A stretch of DNA of 64,000 nucleotides from positions 1 to 64,000 of the forward strand of contig NCSJ02000176.1 in NCBI GenBank assembly GCA_002812745.2, written 5' to 3'. Shown here piece after piece: positions 45,436 through 57,495 of the stretch. The stretch's first letter is position 1, and the number at the start of each line of letters is the position of its first letter. The notes under the pieces are model-generated. The model ran no database searches and was not told where the DNA came from. It saw nothing but the letters and a program-made list of their open reading frames with translations. The stretch comes from Scytalidium lignicola. Its lineage: Eukaryota; Ascomycota; Leotiomycetes. Both the position numbers and the translations under genes were made by a program.

Positions 45436-47577
45436 TTATTTGAACAAGCGCAACGCCTTTGGTAACGGCCATGCGCGTACATTCTTAAATGTATTAACCA
45501 CGCCCGCCAAAGCCTGCCGTTCCCATTGGTCAGTAAAAAANGTCACCATACAGCAGGATGCCGATCACGGCGTTAACAAGAGCAGTCGGTGATCTGGGGT
45601 GGTGAAGCGCAATACCACAAAGTTCGAGAACAATCAATCGAACCTCGCTCTCTACTTTTCGGTTGGCGGCACGGTCGAGTGGTTGGACTCTGTCATCTGT
45701 CATCAGCGTCTATGTAATAAGCTAGAGAATGAGGGAGACATGCTTAAGCATTGGGGATTCAGCCATCAGCACCATTTTAGCAATCATCAGATGTTGAATG
45801 CCAGTAACCACAACGTCAGACCCATACCATATCGTGGGAAATACCTCTCCTTTTGATTTCTCAGGTTGCCGCTTGAAAATCGGCGTCCACTGACCCGAGA
45901 CCTGCTGGTCAAGGTGGCCTTCCTGTTCTTTGAGTCTCACTAGATTTCCAGAATTAGGATACCATTTTTTTAGACAAATGCATTCGACCAACTTACGCCA
46001 CTCATATTCCGAGTTGTCATCCCAAAGCCATTTAGCTACCTGAGCCGTATGCATCACCATCTTGTTTACTGTGCTTGCATCTAGCCACAATGTAGGGGCA
46101 AGAAGCATCTGAGGCGAGTGCTTCCTTGTAAATGCATAATATATCTCCTGCCTTAGAGCTATCCAATATGCTGCGTTAAGTAAACCTGGGCGGTGAAAGA
46201 GACCGTCCAAGTGCGAGCTTCGTACCACTGCGTTTTCGATGGCGAGGAAGTTCACTCGTCCGGGGACCGGGTCATCAACGTTATTTCCATCAATGCTTGC
46301 AGAGTAATTGACCTCATCTTCCTCTTCCTCCATCTCCATCTCCTCAAATTGCCGGAGGATCACTGCTGTAGCAATAATGTGCTCTCGGCGCTCTTGATCT
46401 TGAATCTCGTGGAACTTCCTGAGTGCAGGAATGCATGCGAGCATATACTCCACGGCGGAGTTTGGTGTGATATTTGGAAGGAGTTGCCCATGGTAAAGAA
46501 TCCCCTGAGTGGTTCTGTACTGAGGGAGGCGGCAGAGATGACGGGCTGAGGCGGCAAATATCGCATTGAGGAGAGGCGGATAGCGCCGGGCCTGCACGGG
46601 AACCAAAAACTTAAAGTGCTTCCGTTCATCACAAGTATCAAACTCCCCACAAAGTCAGCGTCGGGCTTTGCCGCTCAGTCACTGATATCTTACCCAATCT
46701 GAGAGCTCCTCAATAAAGTATCTTAAAAGACAAGCTTCTTGAACATCCTGAAGTGGTGGACAGTAATCAACGGCCGAGAAATTTTGTACCGAACTATCTT
46801 TTGTCTGAATAGGGGCCTGCTGGAATAACTCAGCAGCGGGGGTTGAAGGATCTTGCTGGCAGCTGATTTGACCAGAATTGTGCTGCAGGTCAACCGAATT
46901 AGGTGAAAAGGAAGGAACAGGATTTCTGTCAAAAGTCAACGACGTCAAAGGCCCTGTGCTATGTGGAGACTTCGGGGAGATGGCATTGTGCTGTGAGGGT
47001 CCACCATCGCTTGCTCCTGTAGAGCTCGTGTAATCCAAATAAGCATCAGTTGTTACCAACTCGGCTGAAGGACACGCCAATGGAGAAGCCAGAGGCGATT
47101 TCCTAGATGGATTTGTTTCGGCATTTTGGGCATAGCGACGCAATGCTCCACCTCTGGGTGTATGAGGGCGAACTTTTGGGGAGAAGTGATTAGCTTGCAG
47201 GAGCTTTCTAGTGAGATTTCTCATCCAAAAACTGCTTACATTTTCTCGCCTTGCTATTCACCCAACTTTGATTGCCAGAAAACCGGGCGTCGTAGTGGGC
47301 TGACGAACCTGGCCGGAATGACGCTTTCTTGGCTAAACGAAGACATTGTAGTCCCTTTGCCAGGCAGCGGCGGCACCGTGGTCCATCTTCATCGCCTAAT
47401 CCTCATGAGCCATCCAGTGTGGAAGACCAAGCTGCAAGATACCCTGGTCACAATGTGCAGTCTTACATTTGATGTGTTTTTCTGCGACTTAACGTAAGTA
47501 CGGGGTAAAGAAGGCGTGATTAATGTGGGGTCCACGACACCTCTGCAGTTCAGGCATGGATCCTTGATGGATGGCAT
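45436..47577 (-). CDS. Zn(II)2Cys6 transcription factor with microexon in zinc cluster
   Basis: Nuclear regulator, 609 residues if the N at 45541 is one surplus base. Exons: 47577-47541, 47481-47467 (15 nt), 47395-47240, 47172-46694, 46642-45773, 45709-45436. All joins keep phase. The zinc cluster is assembled from three exons: PCLNCRE, then KHIK, then CDEDGPRCRRCLAKGLQC, giving perfect C-x2-C-x6-C-x6-C-x2-C-x6-C. Without splicing out both introns three of six Cys are lost. The Fungal_trans_2-type region includes YPPLLNAIFAASARHL and ends ELCGIALHHPRSPTALVNA, then YGD and, once N is dropped, FFTDQWERQALAG. The last intron donor (GTGCTG) is weak, so that join is less sure. Targets unknown; the Gfo/Idh gene is the nearest neighbour on its 3' side besides the transporter relic. 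Confidence 0.8.
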
Positions 47578-48744
47578 CGCCACAAAACAATACGACAATG
47601 AAGCGTAACGGTAGAATGAAGCAATTCAGCAAGTGTCGCCGGGCGGGGAGACAACGGCGACATAGCTCTTATGCCGAACCCTAAGCTTGCGGCGAGACTT
47701 GCCAGAAGAGGCAAATTGCTACACTGCAGCGATAGTTGATTTGCATTGGCGGGTTGTTCACCGCCTAACAAATTCAGATTACAAGTTACTGTCATATTCT
47801 AAACTAGCTTGTTTTTTTGTGAAAAGAGCCTTGTGTACTACCTTTTAGTGTGTATACCATAGAAAATTAAGTTTATCTTTTAACATTAATATAATTATTA
47901 TGTTAAAANTCTTTAAGCCTTATTAATAAGTAGTGTAGAACTAGTAAGTATAAGTGTACTCCTTTCCAGTACAAAGCTTTACATTATTCTGGCTAATGAG
48001 AAGTTAGTCTAGGTTGATTGGGCTAGGCTTAGTAGACAACCGTATGTAACAAGAGGATTTAAAAAGGAAATATCGACATATCTAGAAAATAAAAATTATA
48101 CTGCTAACAGGCTTACAAAAGGCTTACCGTTAAGAGGAGCCTAAAGCTTACAAATTAAAGAAAGCTTACAAAGCATACACGACAGCCTGATATGACAAAC
48201 CATAGAAGGCTTATGAAGTCTATAGAGCTTATAGATCAAAGAAAGCTCACAAATAATTTGGCATTACTGTTCCTGCTATAACCGAAATAAACCATTCTTA
48301 TGGTTTAGATGTTTTAACTTATTTATAGGCAATGTAATTCTGAAGCCAATTATTATAAATATTAAAGCACCCTGGCTTTAAAGTAGTTAATTTATAGTAG
48401 TATAAAATAAGCTTTGATGTTATTTCAGGACTGGATTCTTGGTCATAGATGAGTGTTTAGATAGTTAACAGTATCTATAAATAATGAAATGAAGAGGAGG
48501 CCTATTGCAGTAGGGGGAAGGGCTTTGCTATATTGCGAATATATAATTAAGTGGAGCTCGCCCCTAAGTCACTGTAAGTCTCCATTAATAATCAGCTGTT
48601 CTTACGCCCTTTGCTTTACATGTACATGCTACACTTCATAGGTGGTGTAGGAATATCTAACTCTTACTAACGATTGGATAACAATGACTTGTTATTCAGC
48701 CGTTTTATGCGATGAAGCACGCAGACTAGAAAGACTTGGAATAG
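47578..48744. other. AT-rich repeat-like spacer
   Basis: About 1.2 kb. 47880-48480 is very AT-rich, with an N at 47909 and several GCTTACAAA-like words (about 48110-48255) in loose tandem. No gene. It probably removed or displaced the 5' end of the next SDR. Confidence 0.5.
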
Positions 48745-49529
48745 GGATGTGCCAAGCAATTCGCACGTGCAAAGTCCAGAGGACTTGTTCTCGTGGCTCG
48801 GAATTACAAAAAGCTTGTAGAAACAGAGGAGCTGATCAAGGGTTTCGCTCCTGATGTAGAGATACTTTCTATACCAACAGATATTGCCAACGAGGAATCT
48901 GTTGTAGCTCTGTTTGACAAAATAAAGGAGCACTTTGGCAAAGCAGATGTTCTCATCAATAATGCAGGGGTCCTCAATTGCTTCCCTGATAAAATTGCAG
49001 ATGCGAACTCAAAAGACTGGTGGGCCGGATTTGTACGGTTGTTGGTTGATAGTATCAGAAAGCTGAGCTAACAATAACATAGGAAATTAACGTGAAAGGC
49101 AGTTTTCTTGTTACTCAACATTTCCTGCGATTACTCGGGTCAGAAAATTGCGGCACCATCATTAACGTCACATCTTATTCGGCGGTTGGTATCGATCCTG
49201 GAGAGTCTCAGTACGCCCTCACAAAGCTTGCCAATCTTCAATTTTCAACGTCCCTTGCAGTTGAGCGTCCAAATGTTGTGGCTGTATCTCTACGCCCTGG
49301 CATGGTTGCGTCAGAGATGACACTCGAGAGCTTTAAAAAGTTCTCTGTGGACACCCCTGAGCTTGCAGGAGGAGTTTCGGTTTGGCTTGCAACTAAAGAG
49401 GCGAGTTTCATGAATGGCAGATTCATGGACGTTAATTGGGATGTTGCTGAACTTGTTGAGCGGAAGAATGAAATTCTTCAAGGAAATCTGTTCAAACTAG
49501 ATTTAACAGGGAATTTCGGCCAATCATAA
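48745..49529 (+). pseudogene. 5'-truncated short-chain dehydrogenase
   Basis: Two exons (48745-49032 and 49083-49529) read AKQFARAKSRGLVLVARNYKK, NNAGVLNCFPD, then EINVKGSFLVTQHFLR, the active-site Ser in NVTSYSAVG, Tyr-Lys in QYALTKLAN, and a C-terminal WDVAELVERKNEIL. This is an SDR from helix B on. The N-terminal Rossmann strand and TGxxxGxG motif are missing: a stop lies at 48742-48744, and upstream only GIGM-like sequence appears in another frame (48738-48749). Without the cofactor loop it would not work. A frameshifted or spliced first exon cannot be excluded, but none was found next to the AT-rich spacer. Confidence 0.7.
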
Positions 49530-50497
49530 TTTCTATAAAAATGTTCTAATAGAAAAATCAGGTGCTATGTGACTACATAATCTACTACAGGCTCTACAGT
49601 GAGTGATATGCCTAAATCCTACTATGATTACAGCGCATTACTAACCTAAGAGTCGCTGTAATTACAGGGTGCTTCAGGCACTTCAGGCACTACATATTCA
49701 TGTCGCAAGTGAGAACTTAGTGTCTCGGCAGAGACCCGAGATGGTTGGAGCTCGGGCACAGCGCCATCACGTGATAATCACCAGCTCTATCGTTTATGCT
49801 TCGGGCTACGGCCGGCCCCGGCATTACCTTTACCCGTTGTCCGTGACGGGATCGTTACACCATTTATAATTGGCTCAATTAGTTTAGCTAGTACGTAAGC
49901 AAGTATCCTAGAATCGTACTTACCTGATATGGAATAGTCAAATTTGATTCACTACGGATGCTTTGTTGCTCCGCGAAATGCAAAGCCAATGCCGCTAACT
50001 GCTTTCGACAAACCACAACATTGCGAAGCGCACCCGCTCCTAAGGTCAAGGAACAGCTATTATTGCCAAAGCAATATTGTCGTGGAACTCCTTGAGAGTA
50101 TCACGTATTCTCAAGTAATCCGTCGAGCATCTGCCATTTATTTGTGCAGATTTGCTACATTCCGGCCAAGTTCTCTGGCACGAGACTTGAGCTAAACATT
50201 CTGTCTTGGACCCTTATTTGTTATGCTAACACCGGCGTTGTTTCTGGACCATTTCATTTCATAGCAACACTCTCCATATCATAATTCTGATGTCCTCCAC
50301 GGCGCAGTAACGATTGCCACGAGGTGTTTGGATCTGGAGTCGCAATCAACAGGAGGACCGTGACCAGTATCGCCACAGGCACCCACCTACCCTTAGGCGC
50401 TGAGCAATTCAATCTGGTAGCTGCATGGCTACACCATCACGACAGACTTTTCACATAATCCTTTTCACCTTTGCTGTCATCCAACCACGGCGCCAAA
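49530..50497. other. upstream region of CDC27
   Basis: About 970 bases with no gene. It marks the change from repeat-rich to compact sequence. A GCTTCAGGCACTTCAGGCAC direct repeat is at 49671-49690. Confidence 0.5.
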
Positions 50498-53043
50498 ATG
50501 GCACCTATAAACTCCAACATAACGTTCCAATTACGACAATTAATATACTACCATCTCGATAACGGCCTGCTTCAGAATGCTTTGTTCTTTGCTGAAAGAC
50601 TTGCAGCGTACGATCACAGCTCAACCGAAACATCATACCTACTCGCACTGTGCCATTTACGACTGGGAGACAATCGTTCTGCGTACGAATACTCCAAACG
50701 TGTTGGATCGAGAGGGGCACATCTGGGTTGCGCATACGTGTTTGCACTGGCATGCCTAGAGCTGGGCAGATTCAAAGATGGCTTTGTAGCGCTGGAGAAG
50801 AGTAGAGGGCTGTGGGGTGGGAAGAATAGCTTTGGAAAGCATGGTTCAGGCGCTCGGCAGCTATATCCTGATGCTGCAGCAGTGGCATGCTTACTGGGAA
50901 AGCTATACTATGGCTATGATGATAAGAAGAAAGCGGTCAGTCATTTTGAGGAAGCACTGAAACTGAACCCTCTTATGTGGGATGCCTTCACAAGCCTTTG
51001 CGATATGGGTGCACATGTTGTTGTGCCCAACATCTTCAAGATGGGCCCGGAATTAGAAGCAGTGTTAAAAGCAAACATGCAAGAACATTCAGATCCAATC
51101 ATGCAATCGAAGGATGGGAGTATCCTGGCGCAGCTTGATCATGGCCAAAATCGACCTGGAGCAAGGCCTCCTTCGACCATTATTGAGGCACCAGACCCTT
51201 TCAACAACGTTCCAGCCCGGAATACAAACAGTCTTTTTGGAAACCTCAGTCTTTCACAGAAGTTGAATGAAAGTAACCGAAGTTCAACAAATCTCCCTGC
51301 AGCAGGAGGAGGAGGTATTGGCCCGGAGGTTCTTGAAACCCCTACGGGTCCAAGTGCCACGATTGATGTAACATTAGTACCGAATCGGAAAGATCCAAAT
51401 GGTATTTCGGCCTATCACCTCGAGCCACCGCAAGCACCTGTTCGAAGAAATCGTACCTTACAAGGTCTAGGAATGGACTTGAGCATAGATGCACCAAAAA
51501 TGACACGAACAATGTCAAAACGAGTGCTCAAAGCCCCCGATCCTTCGGAAGATTCAGCAGCAACACAGGCATTGAGAAATGCGAATCTCGCGCCCGTTGC
51601 CGGCGAACGCAAAAGGACAGTATCGGGACAGGTAGTACAGCCGAAACCAACATTAGAAGAGCCCGGAGCTCCTCAAAGGCGAAGTGTTAGACTTTATAAC
51701 CAGATTAAGCCTGCTGCTACTCGCTCAACAGCAAGCTCAGCCACTACTGTTGGAGCCGGACATGGCCGAGAACTGAAGAAGGCACGACCTACGATATCGA
51801 GGCTAATGAGACCAGGTTCTACCACCTCGACCGTTGGGAGGGTTGTGAGCGGCAATAGAAAGCCAGTAGAGGATACTATGGAAGTGGATCAGAAGGAACC
51901 AACTTCAAAATCCTTCATGCATGCTAATGGAGTGCCCCAAAAGTCTGGAGAAGGGGAGTCAGCAAAACACGAAGAAGCCTTGCGATGGATACTAGACCTA
52001 TGCAAAAAAATCGGAAGCGGTTACTTCGCTCTCTCACAATATCAATGCCAAGAGGCTATACAGATCTACGGTTCATTACCTCGATCTCAAGTTGATACTC
52101 CTTGGATAATAGCGCAGCTGGGTCGTGCGCATTACGAGCAGGCTGCCTACGCCGATGCCGAAACATATTATAAACGAATCCGTCAAATTGCACCGACACG
52201 CTTTGAAGATATGGAGATCTATTCAAACGTTCTATGGCATTTGAAACGTGAGATAGACCTAGCATTCCTCGCTCATGAACTAATAGACGCATCATGGCAA
52301 TCTCCTCAAGCCTGGTGTGTTCTGGGAAATTCCTGGTCTCTTGTCCGAGACCATGAACAAGCCCTTCGCTGCTTCAAACGAGCTACACAATTAAACCCTA
52401 AGTTTGCTTATGCATTTACTCTTCAGGGGCATGAACACGTTGCAAACGAAGAGTATGACAAGGCTCTTACTTCTTACCGGGAAGGTATGGCAGCAGATAA
52501 ACGTCATTACAATGCATATTACGGAGTTGGCCGGGTCTATGAAAAGCTCGGCAATTTTGAAAAGGCATACAGCCATTTTCAGGCTGCTTCATCCATCAAC
52601 CCAACCAATGCTGTACTCATTTGTTGTATTGGGACGGTTCTTGAGAAGCAAAAACAACCAAGGCAGGCTCTTCAATATTATTGCCAGGCAACTGAAATAG
52701 CTCCAAGATCAACGTTGACTAGGTTCAAGAAAGCTAGGGCGTTGATGTCGGTTGGAGAATTTGGAGAGGCATTGAAGGAGCTGATGATCTTGAAAGATCT
52801 AGCTCCTGATGAGGCTATGGTACATTTCTTACTTGGAAGGCTTTACAAGTGTCTAAGGGACAAAACTTCTGCTGTGAGACATTTCACTATTGCCTTGAAT
52901 TTAGATCCAAAGGTAATTCTTATTTTCATATATATTCAGGCAAGTCGTTAACATCTTCGTAGGCGAGCCATAAAATCAAGGAGGCGATCGAGAGTCTCGA
53001 TGATGGAGACGATGATGAAGACGAAACCAGCATGATGGCTTAA
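50498..53043 (+). CDS. CDC27: anaphase-promoting complex subunit 3 (CDC27/BimA/Nuc2)
   Basis: TPR subunit of the APC/C ubiquitin ligase, which binds activator tails and drives mitotic exit. Start at the ATG at 50498 (MAPINSN). Exons 50498-52912 and 52963-53043 give 831 residues. N-terminal TPRs occupy about residues 10-170 (NALFFAERLAAYDHSS, KAVSHFEEALKLNP). A long, probably disordered linker follows, then the C-terminal TPR superhelix from about 490 to 810 (WCVLGNSWSLVRDHEQALRC, AYTLQGHEH-like AFTLQGHEHVANEEYDKAL, YYGVGRVYEKLGNFEKA, AVRHFTIALNLDPK). Exon 2 adds ASHKIKEAIESL and an acidic tail. Length and layout match fungal APC3. Essential housekeeping gene. Confidence 0.95.
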
Positions 53044-54097
53044 AATATATTTTCAGAGAGGCAATTCTTCTACGTAAGGAAGTTAAAACTTTCTCCAAGT
53101 ATGGAGACATCTTCTACTTAACCCTCCGACCAGACTCATCCTACGTCGTTTCAAACAGAACTTATCACAAGTATCATTTACTCAGCGGGACTCATTCAGG
53201 CTGCAGAGTGGTTGGTCAACGTGACATCGAACTGTAGTCTTAGCCTCTTTCTCGACGGATCTCAGTTATTACTAATAAATGGGTCATGATGGTATGAATA
53301 CGGACATTTGGTAGGAATAGGAGCATTGCATAGGTTAGGCGTTCAATACGAGTGAATTTTGGGGGGCTGGGTTCTGCATTGCCTGGGAGCATTTGTTATA
53401 GGCTGGTTAATGGCGGCGTATTTTGCATCGGTTCTGGATTAGAGAAATTTTATCCTGATTCTGGAATGCAATTTCACAATGACGGTCCGAATGATATTGA
53501 CGTATTCTCCTTCACGTGATATTGCTTGTATGTGTGCCGACACAGCGCAACTTTAGGCTATGACAGACACATTGATGTTGATTACTGCTACTGATAGTAA
53601 CGTAGTTGAAATATAATATTTTATAGTAAACGTAATACATACAATGTGTTATAATTATATTACATTATAAGTTATCAATATGCCTGAACAATGTTGTAGT
53701 TATAGGTGCTAACTACCTAAATAATACTGCGATTATAGTACGTAATAGGGTATTAACAGCATAAAGAATGTTATAATTATAGAGACCACATGTGCCAACT
53801 AGTATTTAACTAGTCGATGGCTGAGTTGTGCAACTTTTGATTCCAACCGGATCCCTCTCAGAAGCTGCTTAGCTTGCAAATCGCATGCAACTTCTGATTG
53901 GTTCAAAATCCCCACTGTTTTTAATTTTGCATTTTAACTGGTTGAGCATAATAGCATACTAACAAGGCCAAATGCTGTCTGATTTTATAAGATAATTAAG
54001 TTCAACTAATCTCTAGAGCGCAGATGAACTTCTGTTTTCTTCATCACGTATTACGGTAAACCTCAGAAAGAAATCTTCTCATTGATTAAGCATCGCA
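53044..54097. other. intergenic, nothing recognised
   Basis: About 1 kb between CDC27 and SND2. It is AT-rich between 53590 and 53790, with repeated TATAATTATA words. No gene. Confidence 0.6.
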
Positions 54098-54586
54098 ATG
54101 GCACAGAAAGCAAAGAAAGACCGTGCGAAATCAAACATCTCAGCACTGAACAATCTACACATTGGAACGCTATCTCTCAATGCCATCTTCCTCCTCTTCA
54201 ACTTCCTCATCCGCTCACGATCTCTCCTTCTATATACAATTCTCTCAATACCATGTTTCATCTGCGAATATATGCTTGAAACAACCGGGCGACCGAAGTT
54301 TGACCCTCAAACTAAAGCGTTGAGGAGTTCCGGCGAGGATCTGTCTGCCCAAGGGCTGACAGAGTACATGTTTGATGTTGTTTGGGTGACATGGCTGTCG
54401 TTGGTTATGGTTATAATATTTGGAAACTGGGGATGGATTATCTGGGCCGTCGTGCCAATTTACGCAGCGTATAAAGGATATGGGCTATTCGGCATGGCGA
54501 GGGGCATGATGGGTGGGCAGGGACAGCAGATGTCGCAGGAACAAGCTCCTGTTGCGGGGAATAGGAAGCAGAGGAGAGCTGTTTGA
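54098..54586 (+). CDS. SND2: SRP-independent targeting protein 2 (SND2/TMEM208 family)
   Basis: Small ER membrane protein of 162 residues in one exon. The DUF788/TMEM208 family helps insert proteins into the ER by the SND route. It opens with the basic MAQKAKKDRAK and then ALNNLHIGTLSLNAIFLLF, the family's first membrane helix. Further hydrophobic segments are LLLYTILSIPCFICEYMLE, DVVWVTWLSLVMVIIF and WIIWAVVPIYAAYKGY. The tail ends in NRKQRRAV, a typical basic end. Length matches fungal homologues. Confidence 0.9.
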   Translation: MAQKAKKDRAKSNISALNNLHIGTLSLNAIFLLFNFLIRSRSLLLYTILSIPCFICEYMLETTGRPKFDPQTKALRSSGEDLSAQGLTEYMFDVVWVTWLSLVMVIIFGNWGWIIWAVVPIYAAYKGYGLFGMARGMMGGQGQQMSQEQAPVAGNRKQRRAV

Positions 54587-54762
54587 GTTAACCTATAAAT
54601 ATGAATACTGGGAGACAGTTAGAGAAATGATATGACCTGAATGATTGTTCTGGATATTGAGGATATGCCGTTGACAGCTATATAAGTTTGCCATGCATAA
54701 GTTTATATTAATGCTTTCTATAATTGCCCTTTTAAAAGGAATATCTAATGTTTATGCCGTTG

Positions 54763-55629
54763 TCATCGAGTCCATTCTTCTAAAATCTCTTCATCTGCAT
54801 CTTTAACCAATATATGAATATGCTCCAATGCTCGGACACTCTGCAAAGCCACCCAATTCTTAAACCAAATTACTCTATTATTATCATGCCCAAGTCTATC
54901 CACAAAAGTTCTATTCACAAAATCCTCAATGATCTGTCTACTTTCCGGAGTCAAGTCTCCAGTTTTCGCATCAGTTGGGATAGGAGTCTTAGACCAAACC
55001 ACAATATGGGTGATATCGGGCGTAAGGCCATATGGCCAATCATTTTTCAGAATCTTGTAGTCTGAAGGGTCTTTGAAGGGGACGGGGGAAGAGTACGAAA
55101 AAGGTGGAGAGCCCCACGGAAGACGATGCGTTAAGAGGTAGGCTGTCATGCTGCCATACTCGACTTTAATATCTTGAGACCAAGCCATATAGCGCCTCAG
55201 ATCCGAAGGTTTCCGTTTCAGAGCAGAAAGATTGTTTGCCGCTGCAGGTTTCAATACGGGTTAATACGTGAGACAAGACGCTGAGCAATAGGATCGGGCT
55301 CCGAGATATCCCCAACGCAGCCACACAGGGAATCACGTGGGCAGGTGATGCGATAGTTGTATTGAGAGGGAAAGAAAAGTGACTTAGATTGTTGTAGTTT
55401 CATGCATAGAAATGCAGAAGAGAGAAATTGTTTCCATGCAAGAATGAATGCTGGTAAAATAAAGACTTTGCATACCTATAATCTCCCTTAGTTCATCCCA
55501 GTTGTGGAGGTGGAATTCCTCGTCTGTCTGGGAGAGCACCCATCTGTCAATATCAGTCAAGGGAAATGGCGAATCCTCTATGATGTCTGGCTTTGCTGTG
55601 CCTGCATCAGGCGTAGCATTGTCACCCAT
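54763..55629 (-). CDS. DUF3605 family protein (N-acetylglucosamine-induced protein 1-like)
   Basis: Exons 55629-55476 and 55241-54763 join in phase to give 210 residues. The splice restores WDELREIIAANNLSALKRKP, a smooth junction. Conserved features are MAWSQDIKVEYGSMTAYLL, HRLPWG, DYKILKNDWPYGL, ITHIVVWSKTPIP and HDNNRVIWFKNW, the family's heart. DUF3605 proteins are soluble and of unknown biochemistry. Some are named after GIG1 of Candida albicans, which is induced by N-acetylglucosamine. It is divergent from CBR1. Confidence 0.85.
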
Positions 55630-56073
55630 AACTCGTCTTTATAACAGTGGAATGAAGACTTCCAGACTCACAGACTGTGGTTGTGTCTTGCAACTTGTCA
55701 TTGTCAGAGGCCAGCAAGAAGGGATGAATTACTGCATTTGGCTACCAGGTTTCGCCGGGTTGACTTCGGGATTGTGCAGATGCCGAACTCTCGGACTAGG
55801 GTTGGAAACTTGCCGAATACAGATTCCCGTTGATGATGCTGAAATTCCAGAATCGACTGACCCACGATTATTCCCCGGGCTCATTCTTCTGCTCTCCTGC
55901 ACTCCATCCTCCCCCAAACTCTGCCCCGCCATTTCTACCCTCCTGCTAGCGGGACGGGCCTCATTGAAGGAGTAACAGAAAAAGGGGTTCTTTTCCCGGC
56001 ATCGCGGTCTTTCTTCCTCGCACATCTCAACATTTTTGACTTCCTGGATTGAGCTCTGACAACACTTAACACA
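55630..56073. promoter_or_regulatory. divergent promoter of DUF3605 gene and CBR1
   Basis: A 444-base spacer between two genes that point apart. Pyrimidine-rich sequence precedes the CBR1 start. No specific site is assigned. Confidence 0.4.
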
Positions 56074-57208
56074 ATGGCTTCAAACGGGCTCTTTTCTAAA
56101 AAGAATGTTGACGGGATCTATATCCCCTCGGGCCTCCTCGTTGTGGGATGCTTGATTGTGAAGAGAGAATGGGTTCCTTATGCCGTTGCCCTGGCTGTGG
56201 TTCTAGGAGGATACAAGCTCTACAGTGGTGGTGAGTGTTGTTCTAGTTATATCTATCCGTATCGATCGGTGTGCAAAACAAGCTCACTAACATCTTCTTC
56301 TACAGGAGTTAAAAAGGCCTTGAAGCCAGATCAATTCCAAGAATTCGAACTAAAGGAGAAAACCATCGTCTCCCACAATGTTGCAATGTACGTGTTCAAA
56401 GCTGCCTCGCCCCTACATTTTCGCACACGATACTGACAAAACATAGCTACCGAGTTGCCCTTCCATCCCCGAACCACATCCTCGGTCTCCCAATCGGCCA
56501 GCACATTTCAATTGCCGCAAACATCGCCCAACCAGATGGCTCAGGCAAAGAAGTTGTCCGTTCCTACACTCCAATCTCAGGTGACCATCAACCCGGCTTC
56601 GTAGACCTCCTGATCAAGTCTTACCCAACCGGTAATATCTCCAAGTACATGGCCACCCTCAACATCGGCCAAACGATCAAGATCCGTGGCCCTAAGGGCG
56701 CAATGGTTTACACACCAAACATGGTCCGTCACTTCGGCATGATTGCTGGTGGAACTGGTATTACGCCCATGCTGCAGATTATCCGCGCTGTTATCCGCGG
56801 AAGAGCTGCTGGTGACAAGACCGAGATTGATCTGATTTTCGCTAACGTAAACACTGAGGATATTCTGTTGAAGGAGGACTTGGATCAATTGGCAAAGGAG
56901 GACAAGGGATTCAGAGTTTACTATGTCCTCAACAATCCTCCTGAGAATTGGGAGGGTGGTGTCGGATTTGTTACTCCTGAGATGATTTCGGTATGTAATT
57001 CTTTATTGCGAGAAAATTGGGAGGAAAGAAAGAGAACCTGTGGCTGACTCAAAAACAGAAACGGTTGCCAAAGCCTGCAAATGACGTCAAGCTTCTCCTC
57101 TGTGGTCCACCACCTATGATCAGTGCTATGAAGAAGGCCGCTGAAGGACTCGGCTTCCAGAAGGCGAGACCTGTCAGCAAGTTAGAAGATCAAGTATTTG
57201 CATTCTAG
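56074..57208 (+). CDS. CBR1: NADH-cytochrome b5 reductase
   Basis: Membrane-anchored flavoenzyme that passes electrons from NADH to cytochrome b5 for desaturases and sterol synthesis. Exons 56074-56230, 56306-56387, 56447-56990 and 57059-57208 join in phase to give 310 residues. An N-terminal hydrophobic anchor ([15 protein letters not shown]) follows a short tail. FAD is bound by [14 protein letters not shown] by [13 protein letters not shown] and LLLCGPPPM. The final residues are QVFAF, the usual C-terminus of the family. Outer mitochondrial membrane or ER location expected. Confidence 0.95.
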
Positions 57209-57495
57209 ATGGATAATAGATGGGTCTCTATGCGGATATGAAGATATATGGCCTTGGGTATGTAACAGACAAGAAGCATATCCGGTGGCAGATGGCTAGG
57301 TGTAGGGGTTTTAGAAGGCAAGGAAGATAAAACGATATGCCGAGCATCAGATGTGCCTATATTTTAGTCCTTTAGGTGTTGGGGTTACTGGTTAAAAGGT
57401 TGTGTTTATGAAAAAGACGAAAATATTTGAATGCGTCACTTATCAAGCAGATATCAAAATAACTGATAAGCTAGAGACCAAAAAATTCACAACAC

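Noticed and set aside
46193..46549. 118-codon frame on the plus strand
   Set aside because: Antisense shadow of the Zn2Cys6 exon at 46642-45773.
45722..47224. Two separate genes for the third Zn2Cys6 factor
   Set aside because: The two frames join across a GTAAGA...GAG intron (46693-46643) in phase 0, and further exons lie on both sides. One gene explains all.
47340..47600. Apparent loss of the first three Cys of the Zn2Cys6 cluster
   Set aside because: At first the upstream half seemed mutated. Splicing two introns round a 15-nt exon restores all six Cys, so the gene is taken as intact.
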